From an uncultured Mycoplasmatota bacterium (GTDB lineage: Bacteria > Bacillota_I > Bacilli_A > RF39 > UBA660): a stretch of 44,240 bases of DNA. Under the pieces are notes generated by a model, which ran no database searches, had not been told where the DNA came from, and saw nothing but the letters and a program-made list of their open reading frames with translations. Positions 10,192-20,752 of this stretch are shown piece after piece (positions within the stretch are counted from its first letter, which is position 1; the number at the start of each line of letters is the position of its first letter). A program made the translations under genes and the position numbers. The DNA is taken from NCBI GenBank assembly GCA_946639185.1, contig CAMPBR010000004.1, forward strand, positions 1 to 44,240, in the 5' to 3' direction.

Positions 10192-11067
10192 ATGAAAAAT
10201 GAAGAATGTATAGAATTATTTAAAGAATATAGTGATTATTTTAGTTTTAAGGCAAGTAACTTTGATATATTAGCTAAATTAGATCCTAGTGAGTATGATT
10301 CAGAAGAAAATATCCAATATACTACGCCATTATTAAATGAAATATTTAATTTTTCATTAATATATTATGGTTTAGATATTTTTTACTTAGAAGGATTAGC
10401 TGGTGATTGTAGAGTTAAATTGTATAATGAAGTTAACAATATTTCCAAAGCATGTTCATATTATTTATCTAATTTAGTTGATGAAAAATCAATGCATCCA
10501 ACAGTAAAAAGATATGATTATGTGACTAATGGTATGGCACATTTTGAATTGATGCATGAACTATTAAATTGCATATTAGACCAAACATCAGCAGGTGATG
10601 ATGAATATATTTCAAAATTATTTAATAGTATAGATGTACATGATAGTTCAGCTGATGGTCTATTAACAAATGAATTTATTCATAATATAAAGAACTATAT
10701 GAGTAAAGCCGCTTTTATACATTACGTTGCTGATTGTGCATTAAAAAAATCATTAAGAAAACTTTTACTCTTGAGCGCTCAAAATGATATATTAGCAGTT
10801 GGTTATAGTGATAATGTTAATTATGTATTACGTGGAGTTAAACTTGATAGTTCAAAAGAAGAGGGATTTGTATTTTGCGGTATAAATAATGATCAAACCC
10901 TTTATTTAGCAGAAATATTCAATATCTTAAATAATCTGCCTATTTTTTCTAATAGAGAATTAAACAAGAATATTAAAGATGCAAAAGAAAACTATCATGA
11001 ATATAAGAACAATCAATACTTATACTTAAAAAGCACTAATATTGAACAACAGATATTAAATAAATAA
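10192..11067 (+). CDS. Hypothetical protein
   Basis: Start re-placed at ATG 10192 downstream of terminator and TATAAT; ORF upstream part (10084) overlaps holA end. Confidence 0.6.
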   Translation: MKNEECIELFKEYSDYFSFKASNFDILAKLDPSEYDSEENIQYTTPLLNEIFNFSLIYYGLDIFYLEGLAGDCRVKLYNEVNNISKACSYYLSNLVDEKSMHPTVKRYDYVTNGMAHFELMHELLNCILDQTSAGDDEYISKLFNSIDVHDSSADGLLTNEFIHNIKNYMSKAAFIHYVADCALKKSLRKLLLLSAQNDILAVGYSDNVNYVLRGVKLDSSKEEGFVFCGINNDQTLYLAEIFNILNNLPIFSNRELNKNIKDAKENYHEYKNNQYLYLKSTNIEQQILNK

Positions 11068-11084
11068 TTTATTCATTTAAAAAA

Positions 11085-11110
11085 AAATCCAAAAATATTT
11101 GGATTTTTCT
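11085..11110 (+). terminator. Rho-independent terminator
   Basis: AAATCCAAAaataTTTGGATTTTT. Confidence 0.7.
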
Positions 11111-11138
11111 TGTATAATATATAATATGGAGGGTTAAT

Positions 11139-13418
11139 ATGTTAGAACTAAAGAAAATAAATAAAAGTTATAAGACTGGTAGTTTTACGCAAAGAGCTTT
11201 GAAAGATGTATCAATTGAATTTAGAAAAAATGAGTTTGTAGCTATACTTGGTCAATCAGGATCAGGTAAAACGACTTTACTAAATATTATAGGTGGACTT
11301 GATCGATATGATAGTGGTGATTTAATAATTAATAATAAATCAACAAAGAAGTTTAAAAATATTGATTGGGATAGATATCGTAATAACTGTGTTGGCTTTA
11401 TTTTTCAAAGTTATAATTTAATTCCACATATTACTATTTTAGATAATGTAGAAATGGGTATGACTTTAAGTGGCGTTAATTCTAGAACAAGAAAAAGAAA
11501 AGCTAAAGCAGCTTTGAAGAAAGTAGGACTTTTAGAACATATACATAAAAAACCAAATCAATTATCTGGTGGTCAAATGCAAAGAGTAGCTATAGCTAGA
11601 GCTTTAGTAAATGATCCAGAAATAATTTTAGCTGATGAACCAACAGGAGCACTTGATACTAAAACTAGTGTTCAAATTATGGATTTAATTAAAGAAATAG
11701 CTGAAGATAAACTTGTTATAATGGTTACACATAATCCAGATCTTGCTAAAACTTATGCTAATCGTATTATTGAATTTAAAGATGGTGAAGCCATAAGTGA
11801 TTCTAATCCTGTTAAAGAAATTGAAAAAGATGATTCTAATTTAAAAATTAAGAAAACTGCAATGAGTTTTTTAACAGCATTAAAATTATCTTTTAATAAT
11901 ATTAAAACTAAAAAGGGGAGAACTTTAATAACAGCATTTGCATCTTCTATAGGTATTATTGGTATTGGATTAATACTTGCTTTATCAAATGGATTTAAAA
12001 TAGAAATAGATAATTTTGAAAAAGACACTTTATCACAAGCACCAGTAATGATTTCTACGCAAGCTGCTAATTTATCTAATGAAACTATGAAGCAATTAGA
12101 TAAAAGTAATTTAGAAAAATATACAGATAAAAAAGTTATTTATGCTGAGGATGATCCACAATCAGTCATTATGCATACTAATGTATTAACTGATGAATTT
12201 ATAGAATATGTAAAAAATATTGATATAAAATTATTATCAGGAGTATCATATCAATCAGTTTTAGGATTTACTTTAATTAATAAAACTAATGATACATATA
12301 ATCAAGTTATAACAACAGCTACTATGGCAATTTTTCCATATAATCCTAACGGAGGGGAAACAGGTATAATTTATGATAACTATGACATTATCGCAGGTTC
12401 TATTGATGATAATAATCCAGGATTAATTATTCAAGTAGATAATAAAAACAGATTATATAAATCATCTCTAAGTGTATTAGGAGTAGATAGTGATAGTGTT
12501 TCATTTGATGAAATATTAAATAAAGAATTAAAAATAGTATTTAATGATGATTATTATAAAAATGTAGGTGGTTTCTTTATACCAGAAACTAATTATGAAA
12601 AACTATATAATCATAAAAATAGTGTATCAGTAAAAGTTCAAGCAATTATTCGTGGTAAAGAAGATAAAGAACTAATAACTAGTGGTACTGGCTTAGGATA
12701 TAATAATGCATTAAGCAAGTTAGTAATATCAAAGAATAAAGATTCTAAAATAGTAAAAGCTCAAAGAAAAGCAGACTATAATATTTTAACTAATCAAATG
12801 TTTGATGAAGTAAATACTAAAAAAGCTATGTTAGAATATTTAGGCGATGATGTTGGTCCAAGTTCAATTAATCTATATCCAAAAGATTTTGATTCTAAAA
12901 AAGAAATAACTGATTACTTAGATAAATATAACGAAGGTAAAGACGAGCAAGATAGAATAGAATATATGGATATGGCTTCTATGATATCTAGTCTATCAGG
13001 AAGTATTATGGATGCTATCACTATAGTATTAATAGCTTTCTCATCTATATCTTTAGTTGTATCATCTATTATGATAGCTATAATTACTTATATATCAGTA
13101 TTAGAAAGAACTAAAGAAATTGGTATTCTAAGAGCTTTAGGAGCAAGAAAAAAAGATATAAAACGTGTATTTAATGCTGAAACATTTATTATTGGTATAA
13201 CTAGTGGATTATTAGGTATACTAATAGCTTATTTATTAACATTCCCAGTAAATAGTATTATATATAATGTATCTAACTTACCAAATGTTGCTAAGTTAAA
13301 TCCAATACATGCAACTATTTTAATAGCAATAAATATATCATTAACAATGTTAGGTGGATTTATCCCTGCTAAGATAGCAAGTAAAAAAGATCCAGTTGAA
13401 GCATTAAGAACTGAATAA
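11139..13418 (+). CDS. ABC transporter, ATPase fused to FtsX-like (MacB-type) permease
   Basis: Walker A GQSGSGKTT, LSGGQMQRVAIARALVNDPEIILADEPTGALD; C-terminal FtsX permease VLERTKEIGILRALGARKKDI. Confidence 0.9.
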   Translation: MLELKKINKSYKTGSFTQRALKDVSIEFRKNEFVAILGQSGSGKTTLLNIIGGLDRYDSGDLIINNKSTKKFKNIDWDRYRNNCVGFIFQSYNLIPHITILDNVEMGMTLSGVNSRTRKRKAKAALKKVGLLEHIHKKPNQLSGGQMQRVAIARALVNDPEIILADEPTGALDTKTSVQIMDLIKEIAEDKLVIMVTHNPDLAKTYANRIIEFKDGEAISDSNPVKEIEKDDSNLKIKKTAMSFLTALKLSFNNIKTKKGRTLITAFASSIGIIGIGLILALSNGFKIEIDNFEKDTLSQAPVMISTQAANLSNETMKQLDKSNLEKYTDKKVIYAEDDPQSVIMHTNVLTDEFIEYVKNIDIKLLSGVSYQSVLGFTLINKTNDTYNQVITTATMAIFPYNPNGGETGIIYDNYDIIAGSIDDNNPGLIIQVDNKNRLYKSSLSVLGVDSDSVSFDEILNKELKIVFNDDYYKNVGGFFIPETNYEKLYNHKNSVSVKVQAIIRGKEDKELITSGTGLGYNNALSKLVISKNKDSKIVKAQRKADYNILTNQMFDEVNTKKAMLEYLGDDVGPSSINLYPKDFDSKKEITDYLDKYNEGKDEQDRIEYMDMASMISSLSGSIMDAITIVLIAFSSISLVVSSIMIAIITYISVLERTKEIGILRALGARKKDIKRVFNAETFIIGITSGLLGILIAYLLTFPVNSIIYNVSNLPNVAKLNPIHATILIAINISLTMLGGFIPAKIASKKDPVEALRTE

Positions 13419-13444
13419 AAGAGTAGATAATCTACTCTTTTTTG
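13419..13444. terminator. Terminator
   Basis: AAAGAGTAGATaATCTACTCTTTTTT. Confidence 0.7.
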
Positions 13445-13495
13445 TTGTATAAAAAATTGAGTAATAAAACACGAATAAATTATCCGTGTTTTTAT

Positions 13496-13741
13496 TTATA
13501 AATATTTTTTATATTTTTGACATAATTTCATAACTTCATTATAAGTCTCTTCACAAACTTCTTCATGAAATTTTTTAAATATTTCAGGATTCTCATTTAA
13601 AATATCATCGCAATAATTCTTAATATACTTATATATAATACTAATTTCTTCATCTTTAATTTTATAATTACTTTTATGAATAAAACTATAAATGTCATCA
13701 ATAGTTAAATTAGCTACATAGTTTTTAATTATTTCTTTCAT
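13496..13741 (-). CDS. Small hypothetical protein (possibly YqfT/DUF2624-like)
   Basis: 81 aa ORF with TAGGTGA RBS upstream on the minus strand; family guess is by eye only. Confidence 0.45.
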   Translation of the reverse strand: MKEIIKNYVANLTIDDIYSFIHKSNYKIKDEEISIIYKYIKNYCDDILNENPEIFKKFHEEVCEETYNEVMKLCQKYKKYL

Positions 13742-13806
13742 AAAATCACCTAATAAATTATATGTAAGTTTTTAATATTTATACACAAACTATTAATGGT
13801 GATTAT

Positions 13807-15780
13807 ATGATAAATAAAAGAATAAACTTTTTTGAAATAATAATAATTCTCATTTTTATAATACTTATATATTTTATAGTAAATACAATATATTTTAAAA
13901 GAACCTACTATATAGATAAATTAAATACTTTGACTAATATTTTAGTATATGGAGAAAGTGCTCCTCGTGGTAGAATTTATGATCGTAATCATAATTTACT
14001 TGTAGATAACGAAGAAATATTAACTATTACATATAAAAAGGAAGATAAGATTAGTCCTATAGATGAAATAAAACTAGCAAATCAAGTAATTGATTATATA
14101 GATTTAGATTATAGTAAATTAAATATTAGAAACTTAAAAGAATACTATTTAGTTATGTTTAAAGACGAATGTAATAATAAAATAACTAAAGATGAATACA
14201 AAAAATTAAAAGAAAGAAAGCTTAATTTAAATGATATAGAAAATTTAAAAATAAGTAGGATTACTAATGAAGAACTAGATAAATTAACAGATGCTGATAA
14301 GAAAGTAGCATACTTATATTTTCTTATGAATAATGGATATTCTTACTCTGAAAAAATCATTAAAGAAAATGCTAGTTATTCAGAATATGCTTACTTTTCA
14401 GAAAATAAAATTAATGGTTTTAAACCAAAGACATCTTGGAAAAGAGTATATAAATATGGTGATACTTTTAAAAGTGTTTTAGGAAATGTAGGTTATATTC
14501 CAAAAGAAGAAAAGGATAAATATCTAAAAAAAGGTTATTCTTTAAATGATAAAGTGGGACTAAGCAATATTGAAAAACAATATGAAGATATTTTAAAAGG
14601 AAAGAAAGCTGTTTATAAAAGAATAAATAATAATGATTTAGAATTAATAAGTGGGAGTAGTAGAGGAAATGATATTGTTTTAAGTATAGATATTAATCTA
14701 TTAGAAGAGATAAATAAAATTATTGATAGAAATCTTATAAGGGCTAAAGGCGAAGCTAATACTAACTATTTTAGTAAAACATATGTAGTAATAGAAGAAC
14801 CTAATACTGGTGAGGTTTTAGCTATTACTGGAAGACAAATAATTAAAAAAGGTGATGACTATATAATCAATGATATAACTCCATATGCATTAACAGATCC
14901 TATGACTCCGGGATCTGTTATTAAAGGAGCATCTATGCTTGTAGGGTTTAATACAGGTGTAATAGAGCCAGGTTGGACTACAACGGATGAATGTATAAAG
15001 CTTTTTAATTTACCAAGAAAGTGTTCATCACATAGAGTAGGAACACTTGATGATATAAAAGCGCTTGCTGAATCAAGTAATGTATATCAATTTAAAATAG
15101 CTATGAAAGTAGCAGGTATTAATTATATATATAATACTAAAGCAAGTGTAGATAAAGAAGCATTTGATACATATCGTAATTTATTTAAGCAGTTTGGACT
15201 TGGTGTTAAAACAGAAATAGATCTACCAGTAGAAAGTTTAGGTTATACCAGTAATACTATTGCTCCCGATTTATTGCTTAATTTTTCTATAGGTCAATAT
15301 GATACATATACTCCAATACAACTATCACAGTATATTACTACTATCGCATCAAACGGTAATAGACTAAAACCCCATCTTTTAAAAGAGATAAATAATAATG
15401 ATAACACTATTAAAGTAATAGAACCAATGGTTTTAAATCAAGTAGAAGTAAAAGAAGAACATTTAAAAAGAGTACAAGAAGGATTTAAGGCTGTTATGGA
15501 AATTGGCCTTGGAAGAAATGTAATGGGTAATAGTCCATCTCCAGCTGGAAAAACAGGAACAAGTGAATCATTTATAGATACAGATGGTGATGGTAAAATA
15601 GATACAGCGACAGTTAGCAATGCCTTTGTAGGATATGCTCCAAGTGATAATCCTAAAATGACTATAACAGTAACATCACCCGATGTAGAAGATCCTAATA
15701 CTGGTATTAATTATCATAGTTACGTTAATAGAAGAATTGCTAGAGAAGTATCAAACAAATTTTTTGAAATTTATGAATAG
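13807..15780 (+). CDS. Penicillin-binding protein 2 / peptidoglycan D,D-transpeptidase
   Basis: N-term TM, ESAPRGRIYDRNHNLLVDN, SxxK (PGSVIKGA), SSN, KTGTSES. Confidence 0.9.
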   Translation: MINKRINFFEIIIILIFIILIYFIVNTIYFKRTYYIDKLNTLTNILVYGESAPRGRIYDRNHNLLVDNEEILTITYKKEDKISPIDEIKLANQVIDYIDLDYSKLNIRNLKEYYLVMFKDECNNKITKDEYKKLKERKLNLNDIENLKISRITNEELDKLTDADKKVAYLYFLMNNGYSYSEKIIKENASYSEYAYFSENKINGFKPKTSWKRVYKYGDTFKSVLGNVGYIPKEEKDKYLKKGYSLNDKVGLSNIEKQYEDILKGKKAVYKRINNNDLELISGSSRGNDIVLSIDINLLEEINKIIDRNLIRAKGEANTNYFSKTYVVIEEPNTGEVLAITGRQIIKKGDDYIINDITPYALTDPMTPGSVIKGASMLVGFNTGVIEPGWTTTDECIKLFNLPRKCSSHRVGTLDDIKALAESSNVYQFKIAMKVAGINYIYNTKASVDKEAFDTYRNLFKQFGLGVKTEIDLPVESLGYTSNTIAPDLLLNFSIGQYDTYTPIQLSQYITTIASNGNRLKPHLLKEINNNDNTIKVIEPMVLNQVEVKEEHLKRVQEGFKAVMEIGLGRNVMGNSPSPAGKTGTSESFIDTDGDGKIDTATVSNAFVGYAPSDNPKMTITVTSPDVEDPNTGINYHSYVNRRIAREVSNKFFEIYE

Positions 15781-15854
15781 TTATTGAGTTATTTACATTG
15801 GAATGCTATAATCAATTTAGAAAAAAGGTAAATAATCATAGGGGGATACTACTT

Positions 15855-16415
15855 ATGAAGGATAGTGTAAAGTTAAAACAAGATAATAAATTAGATGAAT
15901 ATCTTACTAATCTTATAGGTAGTATCGATTATTCGAATGTTGTTAACTGTAATCAAAAATATATAAAAGAAATAGAAAAAGCTCGAATAACACAAGCTAA
16001 ATATGCAATTAATTCAATTATAAATGGTACTCCTAAAGATAAAATATCTTATATATATACAAAAGATGCAAGAGGTTTTACTTCTATAGAAGAAATGGAT
16101 CTTTTAGATATAGAAATAGTATTAAATTCTGCTGTCTTAACTATGCTTAGAATTATAAAAAATAAAAATGAATTAATAGCTAAACGTAGTAAGGATGCCG
16201 TAATATATATTAAAGATATATCTACATATAGCGATAGCCAATTAATGGTTTATACAACAGATATATATAATAGCGAATTAGAAAGATTAATTGAAGAAAA
16301 AGAAAAACTAATTAATACTTTATTAGAAACTAATCAACCTACTATTGATGATCCAACTGAATTAAGTGAATTACAACATGCATATTATAAAACGTATAAA
16401 AATAGTTGCAACTAG
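15855..16415 (+). CDS. Hypothetical protein
   Basis: Start at ATG 15855 with GGGGGA upstream; no family recognised. Confidence 0.55.
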   Translation: MKDSVKLKQDNKLDEYLTNLIGSIDYSNVVNCNQKYIKEIEKARITQAKYAINSIINGTPKDKISYIYTKDARGFTSIEEMDLLDIEIVLNSAVLTMLRIIKNKNELIAKRSKDAVIYIKDISTYSDSQLMVYTTDIYNSELERLIEEKEKLINTLLETNQPTIDDPTELSELQHAYYKTYKNSCN

Positions 16416-16471
16416 CAACTTTTTATTTTGACTAAAATATGATATAATATAACTGCTTATAGGGGTGAAGT

Positions 16472-17830
16472 ATGAAATCCGATAAATTCTTTAATGCAAC
16501 TTATTCTTTTTTGATTGGGTCTGGTCTTATTGCTACTGGTATATTAATGCTTATAGGTAGAAGAAATTTATATGTTAATGTAGTAAATCTATTTATAATT
16601 GCACTTTTCTTTTTAGCGGTTAAACAATTAATAAATTATTTTATTGGTAAAGAAAAAGATCGAAAAATTAATTTTATTAAAAGTACTATCAATATAGTAT
16701 TTTGCTTTGTCTTTTCTTTATTTAAAAATATACCTTTATCAATTATGCCAATAACGTTTGGTTTCTATTTATTACTTAGTGGTATTATTAAATTCATTAA
16801 TGGCGGGATTTATTTTTATAATAAAGCTAAAGGTTATGTAACAGAATTCTTTTTTGGAATTATATATTTAGTAGTTTCTTTAGCTATAATTTTTTCTCCA
16901 ATTAAGAATATAGATAATGTTTTAATAATTCTAGGTATTTATATATTATTACTTGGTATAAACTACATAGTTGATTTTATTAGTTTTATCATGCCAATTC
17001 ATTTTAAAAATGAAGTTAGAAGACATATTAGAATTTCATTACCTGCTTTAGTAGAAGCTATTATACCATATACAGTACTTAGTGAAATAAATTATTTGAT
17101 TGATAAAGATAGCTATGATAACTTTGTATTTGAAGAAAAGAAAAATGATGTAGAACCAGATATGGAAGTGTTTGTTCATACATCTAAACGTGGCTTTAAT
17201 AGAACTGGACATGTTGATTTATATTATAATGGTAAAGTTTTATCATATGGGTCTTATGATGATAGTTCACTAAGATTCTTTGATATGATAGGTGATGGAG
17301 TGGTATTCACTACTAAAAGAGATAAATATATTCCATTTTGTATTGAACATAGTAAAAAAACTATCTTCGCTTTTGGTTTAAAACTAACAGATAGACAAAA
17401 GAATCAAATAGATAAAGCTATAGATAATATATTTAAAGAATTAGGAGAATGGAAATCTCCATATCAAGTAGCTCTTGATGATAGTAAAAAAAGAAAATTA
17501 AAAAGAAAAGTTAATCAAAATAAATATACTGATTATGCATCATGTCTTTATCAAGCGACACATGCAAAGTTCTATAAATTTAATAAAGGTAAATGGAAGA
17601 AATACTTTGTGGTTGGCAATAACTGTTGTCGCCTTGCAGATTATATAGTAGGTAAGAGTGGTATAGATCTTTTAAAAATGTATGGTGTTATCACCCCAGG
17701 AGCTTACTATGAATATTTAAATAGAGAATTTAAAAAGAAAAACAGTATGGTTATATCACGTAAGATTTATAATAGTACTAATGTCGATAAGAAGACTATT
17801 AAAGAAATATTTAGAGGATTTTCTAAATAA
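16472..17830 (+). CDS. Membrane protein: HdeD/DUF308-like TM region fused to a possible permuted papain-like (LRAT/YiiX-type) domain
   Basis: Hydrophobic TM repeats over ~180 aa, then RTGHVDLYYNGKVLSYGSY ... VVGNNCCRLADYIVGKSGIDLLKMYGVITPGAYYEYL. Confidence 0.55.
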   Translation: MKSDKFFNATYSFLIGSGLIATGILMLIGRRNLYVNVVNLFIIALFFLAVKQLINYFIGKEKDRKINFIKSTINIVFCFVFSLFKNIPLSIMPITFGFYLLLSGIIKFINGGIYFYNKAKGYVTEFFFGIIYLVVSLAIIFSPIKNIDNVLIILGIYILLLGINYIVDFISFIMPIHFKNEVRRHIRISLPALVEAIIPYTVLSEINYLIDKDSYDNFVFEEKKNDVEPDMEVFVHTSKRGFNRTGHVDLYYNGKVLSYGSYDDSSLRFFDMIGDGVVFTTKRDKYIPFCIEHSKKTIFAFGLKLTDRQKNQIDKAIDNIFKELGEWKSPYQVALDDSKKRKLKRKVNQNKYTDYASCLYQATHAKFYKFNKGKWKKYFVVGNNCCRLADYIVGKSGIDLLKMYGVITPGAYYEYLNREFKKKNSMVISRKIYNSTNVDKKTIKEIFRGFSK

Positions 17831-17840
17831 AAAAAAGAGC

Positions 17841-18293
17841 TTAGCTCTTTTTCTTTTGATATCCATTTAAAATATTAATAGCTTTTAATACATCTTGATC
17901 AGTAAGACCATTACCTTTATCATTTTGATATACCAGTTTAATTAAATTATCTTTAAAGCTTTCCATATAATAATCATCATCTAATATACAAAAACTATCG
18001 ATATCAGGATGAGTTTCTAAATACATTCTAATTTCATTTTCTCTTGTATCAGCTAAAGGAGTTATATCAATAACGTCTATACCATTATTTTTTAAAGTAT
18101 TAAGTAAATAAATCATTAATCTACTATGAGTACCAGTATAATAAAATCTATTCTTTAATGAAGATGAGATAACTATTTTACCATCTGTAGAAGAAACAAT
18201 AGTCTTTAAACGTTCTAAGTTATCTTTATTAATAACATCCATATTATCATAGGTATCTAAAACCCCATTAAAATCTAAAAATATAACTTTCAT
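17841..18293 (-). CDS. HAD-like hydrolase (HAD domain of Swiss-army-knife RNA-repair type)
   Basis: MKVIFLDFNGVLDT (DxDGVxxT-like), VISSSLKNR, CILDDD. Confidence 0.65.
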   Translation of the reverse strand: MKVIFLDFNGVLDTYDNMDVINKDNLERLKTIVSSTDGKIVISSSLKNRFYYTGTHSRLMIYLLNTLKNNGIDVIDITPLADTRENEIRMYLETHPDIDSFCILDDDYYMESFKDNLIKLVYQNDKGNGLTDQDVLKAINILNGYQKKKS

Positions 18294-18349
18294 AAAACTC
18301 CTTTTTATGTATGAAAAAAGAACTTTTTCAAGTTCTTTTCTTTCAAAAA

Positions 18350-18426
<77 letters not shown>

Positions 18427-18511
18427 ATTAACTTCCTTTTTCATGGAACATTTAAATTATATAACTATTTTTAATTTAAGTCAATACTAAAAATAAAAAA
18501 AAGAATAACTA

Positions 18512-18724
18512 CTAGCTATTCTTAATACTATTAATTAATATATCCAAAACTTCTTCTTTTAAAGAATCATTACTATTATTCCATAATAATTCAAATAAAA
18601 CACCCATACCAGGCAATACTTCTTCATCATTATCTTTAATACTATCTTGAATCGATTCTTTTAACATATCTTTATCATCATCTTTAAAATTATTAATAAT
18701 ATAACTTCTAATATCTATATTCAT
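18512..18724 (-). CDS. sspI: Small acid-soluble spore protein SspI-like
   Basis: 70 aa; MNIDIRSYIINNF...DNDEEVLPGMGVLFELLWNNSNDSLKEEVLDILINSIKN resembles Bacillus SspI (LPGLGVLFEVIWKNA); near a TrmH-family gene as in Bacillus. Confidence 0.75.
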   Translation of the reverse strand: MNIDIRSYIINNFKDDDKDMLKESIQDSIKDNDEEVLPGMGVLFELLWNNSNDSLKEEVLDILINSIKNS

Positions 18725-18821
18725 AAAATCCTCCTATAAATAATTTGAACTAATATTAACTATTTATACTATAATTTTTTTAATATTTATGGTAAAATAA
18801 AATAGATTTGAGAGTGGTAGT

Positions 18822-19460
18822 ATGGAAATCTTCATAGATGATAATAAATTAGATATAATAGTTACTAAAAAATTAAAACAAAAAAATACTTATCTAAGAG
18901 TTAAAGATGACTTAAATTTATATGTAACTACTTCAAGTTTTATGTCTGATAGAGCTGTATTAAGATTAGTAAAAGATAATATGGATTCTATTATAAAGAT
19001 GTATAATAAAGCTAAATATAAAAGTGATTTAAAAAAAGATTTTTATTATTTAGGAACTAAATATGATGTAGTAAAAACTAATTCTAAAGAAGTAATTATT
19101 GGTGATGATAAAATATTTATACCTAGTAATTTAGATATTAATAAATGGTTAAAAAAAGAAGCAGAAAAATTATTTAAAGAAAGACTTGATTATTGGTATA
19201 ATTTATTTACTTATGAAATTCCATATCCAAGTTTAACTATCAGAAAAATGACTACACGTTGGGGTGTATGTAATTCAAAGTTAGTTAGAGTTACTTTAAA
19301 TTTAGAATTAATAAAAAAAGATATAGATTGCTTGGATTATGTTATAGTTCATGAATTATCACATTTTATAGAAATGAATCATTCTAGAAAATTTTGGCGT
19401 GTTGTAGGAGAAAATTATCCTAATTATAAAGAAATTAGAAGAATAATGAAAAATTATTAG
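18822..19460 (+). CDS. YgjP-like M48-related metallopeptidase domain protein
   Basis: TTRWGVCNSK ... LDYVIVHELSHFIEMNHSRKFW. Confidence 0.85.
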   Translation: MEIFIDDNKLDIIVTKKLKQKNTYLRVKDDLNLYVTTSSFMSDRAVLRLVKDNMDSIIKMYNKAKYKSDLKKDFYYLGTKYDVVKTNSKEVIIGDDKIFIPSNLDINKWLKKEAEKLFKERLDYWYNLFTYEIPYPSLTIRKMTTRWGVCNSKLVRVTLNLELIKKDIDCLDYVIVHELSHFIEMNHSRKFWRVVGENYPNYKEIRRIMKNY

Positions 19461-19469
19461 AGGTGGATT

Positions 19470-20207
19470 ATGTTAATTACTAGTTTAGAAAATGATAAAA
19501 TCAAAAAATGCTTAAAATTAAGAGATAAAAAATATCGTGATTTATATAATGAATTCTTAGTAGAGGGAGAGCATTTAGTAATAGAAGCTTATCGTAGTGG
19601 ACTTTTAGAAGAAATACTTATTTTAGAAGATGAAGTAACTATATTAGATGCTCCTATAACTTATGTATCAAATGATATTATTAAAGCTTTATCTACTTTG
19701 GAAACACCTTCGCATATTTTTGGACTATGCAAAAAGAAAGAAGAAAATAATGATTTAGGAAAAAGAATTTTAATGTTAGATAGAGTACAAGATCCAGGAA
19801 ATATTGGTACAATCATAAGAAGTAGTAAAGCTTTTGGTATAGATACATTGGTTTTAGGTGAGGGATGCTGTGATTTATATAATGAAAAAGTAATTAGATC
19901 TACTCAAGGTAATGGTTTTCATATGAATATAGTAACTGGTAATTTAATGGAAATTATTAAAGACTTAAAAGATAAAGAAATACCTATTTTAGGAACTAAT
20001 GTAGAATATGGAGAAGATATTAGAAACTTAACTTCTAGAGATAAAGAATGCTTTTGTTTAGTTATGGGAAATGAAGGTAGAGGAGTAAGTAAAGAAATAT
20101 TGGATATATGTGATAAATTTATATATATTGAAATGGATAGTCACGTAGAAAGTTTAAATGTAGGGGTTGCAACAAGTATATTATTATATGAATTAAATAG
20201 AAAATAG
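19470..20207 (+). CDS. TrmH (SpoU) family RNA methyltransferase
   Basis: EFLVEGEHLVIEA, LDRVQDPGNIGTIIRSSKAFG, LVMGNEGRGVSKE, SLNVGVATSILLYEL. Confidence 0.9.
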   Translation: MLITSLENDKIKKCLKLRDKKYRDLYNEFLVEGEHLVIEAYRSGLLEEILILEDEVTILDAPITYVSNDIIKALSTLETPSHIFGLCKKKEENNDLGKRILMLDRVQDPGNIGTIIRSSKAFGIDTLVLGEGCCDLYNEKVIRSTQGNGFHMNIVTGNLMEIIKDLKDKEIPILGTNVEYGEDIRNLTSRDKECFCLVMGNEGRGVSKEILDICDKFIYIEMDSHVESLNVGVATSILLYELNRK

Positions 20208-20257
20208 TGATTCAAATTTTTTTAAGAAAATTTTATTTGAAGAAAAGAGTGATATTA

Positions 20258-20752
20258 ATGGATGAATATATTTATATTGGTAAAATAGTAAATACTCATG
20301 GATTAAAAGGAGAAGTTAGAATTCTTTCTGATTTTGAAAAGAAAGATAAAGTGTTTATACCTGGTATGACTATTTATATTGGTAGAAAAAAAGAAAAAGA
20401 AGTAATTAATAGTTATCGTCATCATAAAGTATTTGAAATGATAACTATGAAAGGTTATTCTGATATAAATGAAATTATTCGTTATAAAGGATTATACGTA
20501 TATATCAAAAAAGAAGATTTAAAATTAGATAATGATGAATATTTAGACAGTGATTTAATTAATCTTGATGTATATGTAAATAATGAAGTTGTTGGTGTTA
20601 TTACAGATATTAGAGATAGTGGTCATAATAAATTTTTAGTTATTAAGACAAGTGATAAAGATGTATTTGTACCAATGCAAGATGAATTTATTAAAGAAGT
20701 TAATTTAGCTGAAAAGAAAATAGTTATAGAGCCAATTAAGGGGATGTTTTAA
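20258..20752 (+). CDS. rimM: Ribosome maturation factor RimM
   Basis: YIYIGKIVNTHGLKGEVRI; adjacent to trmD. Confidence 0.92.
   Translation: MDEYIYIGKIVNTHGLKGEVRILSDFEKKDKVFIPGMTIYIGRKKEKEVINSYRHHKVFEMITMKGYSDINEIIRYKGLYVYIKKEDLKLDNDEYLDSDLINLDVYVNNEVVGVITDIRDSGHNKFLVIKTSDKDVFVPMQDEFIKEVNLAEKKIVIEPIKGMF

Noticed and set aside
11753-12028. Minus-strand ORF (91 aa) and similar antisense ORFs at 5242, 15438, 22142, 23198, 23539, 23690, 24615, 25397, 26109, 27623, 31308, 34204
   Set aside because: They lie wholly or mainly antisense to well-supported genes, have low-complexity or biased composition, and lack convincing RBS or family signal.
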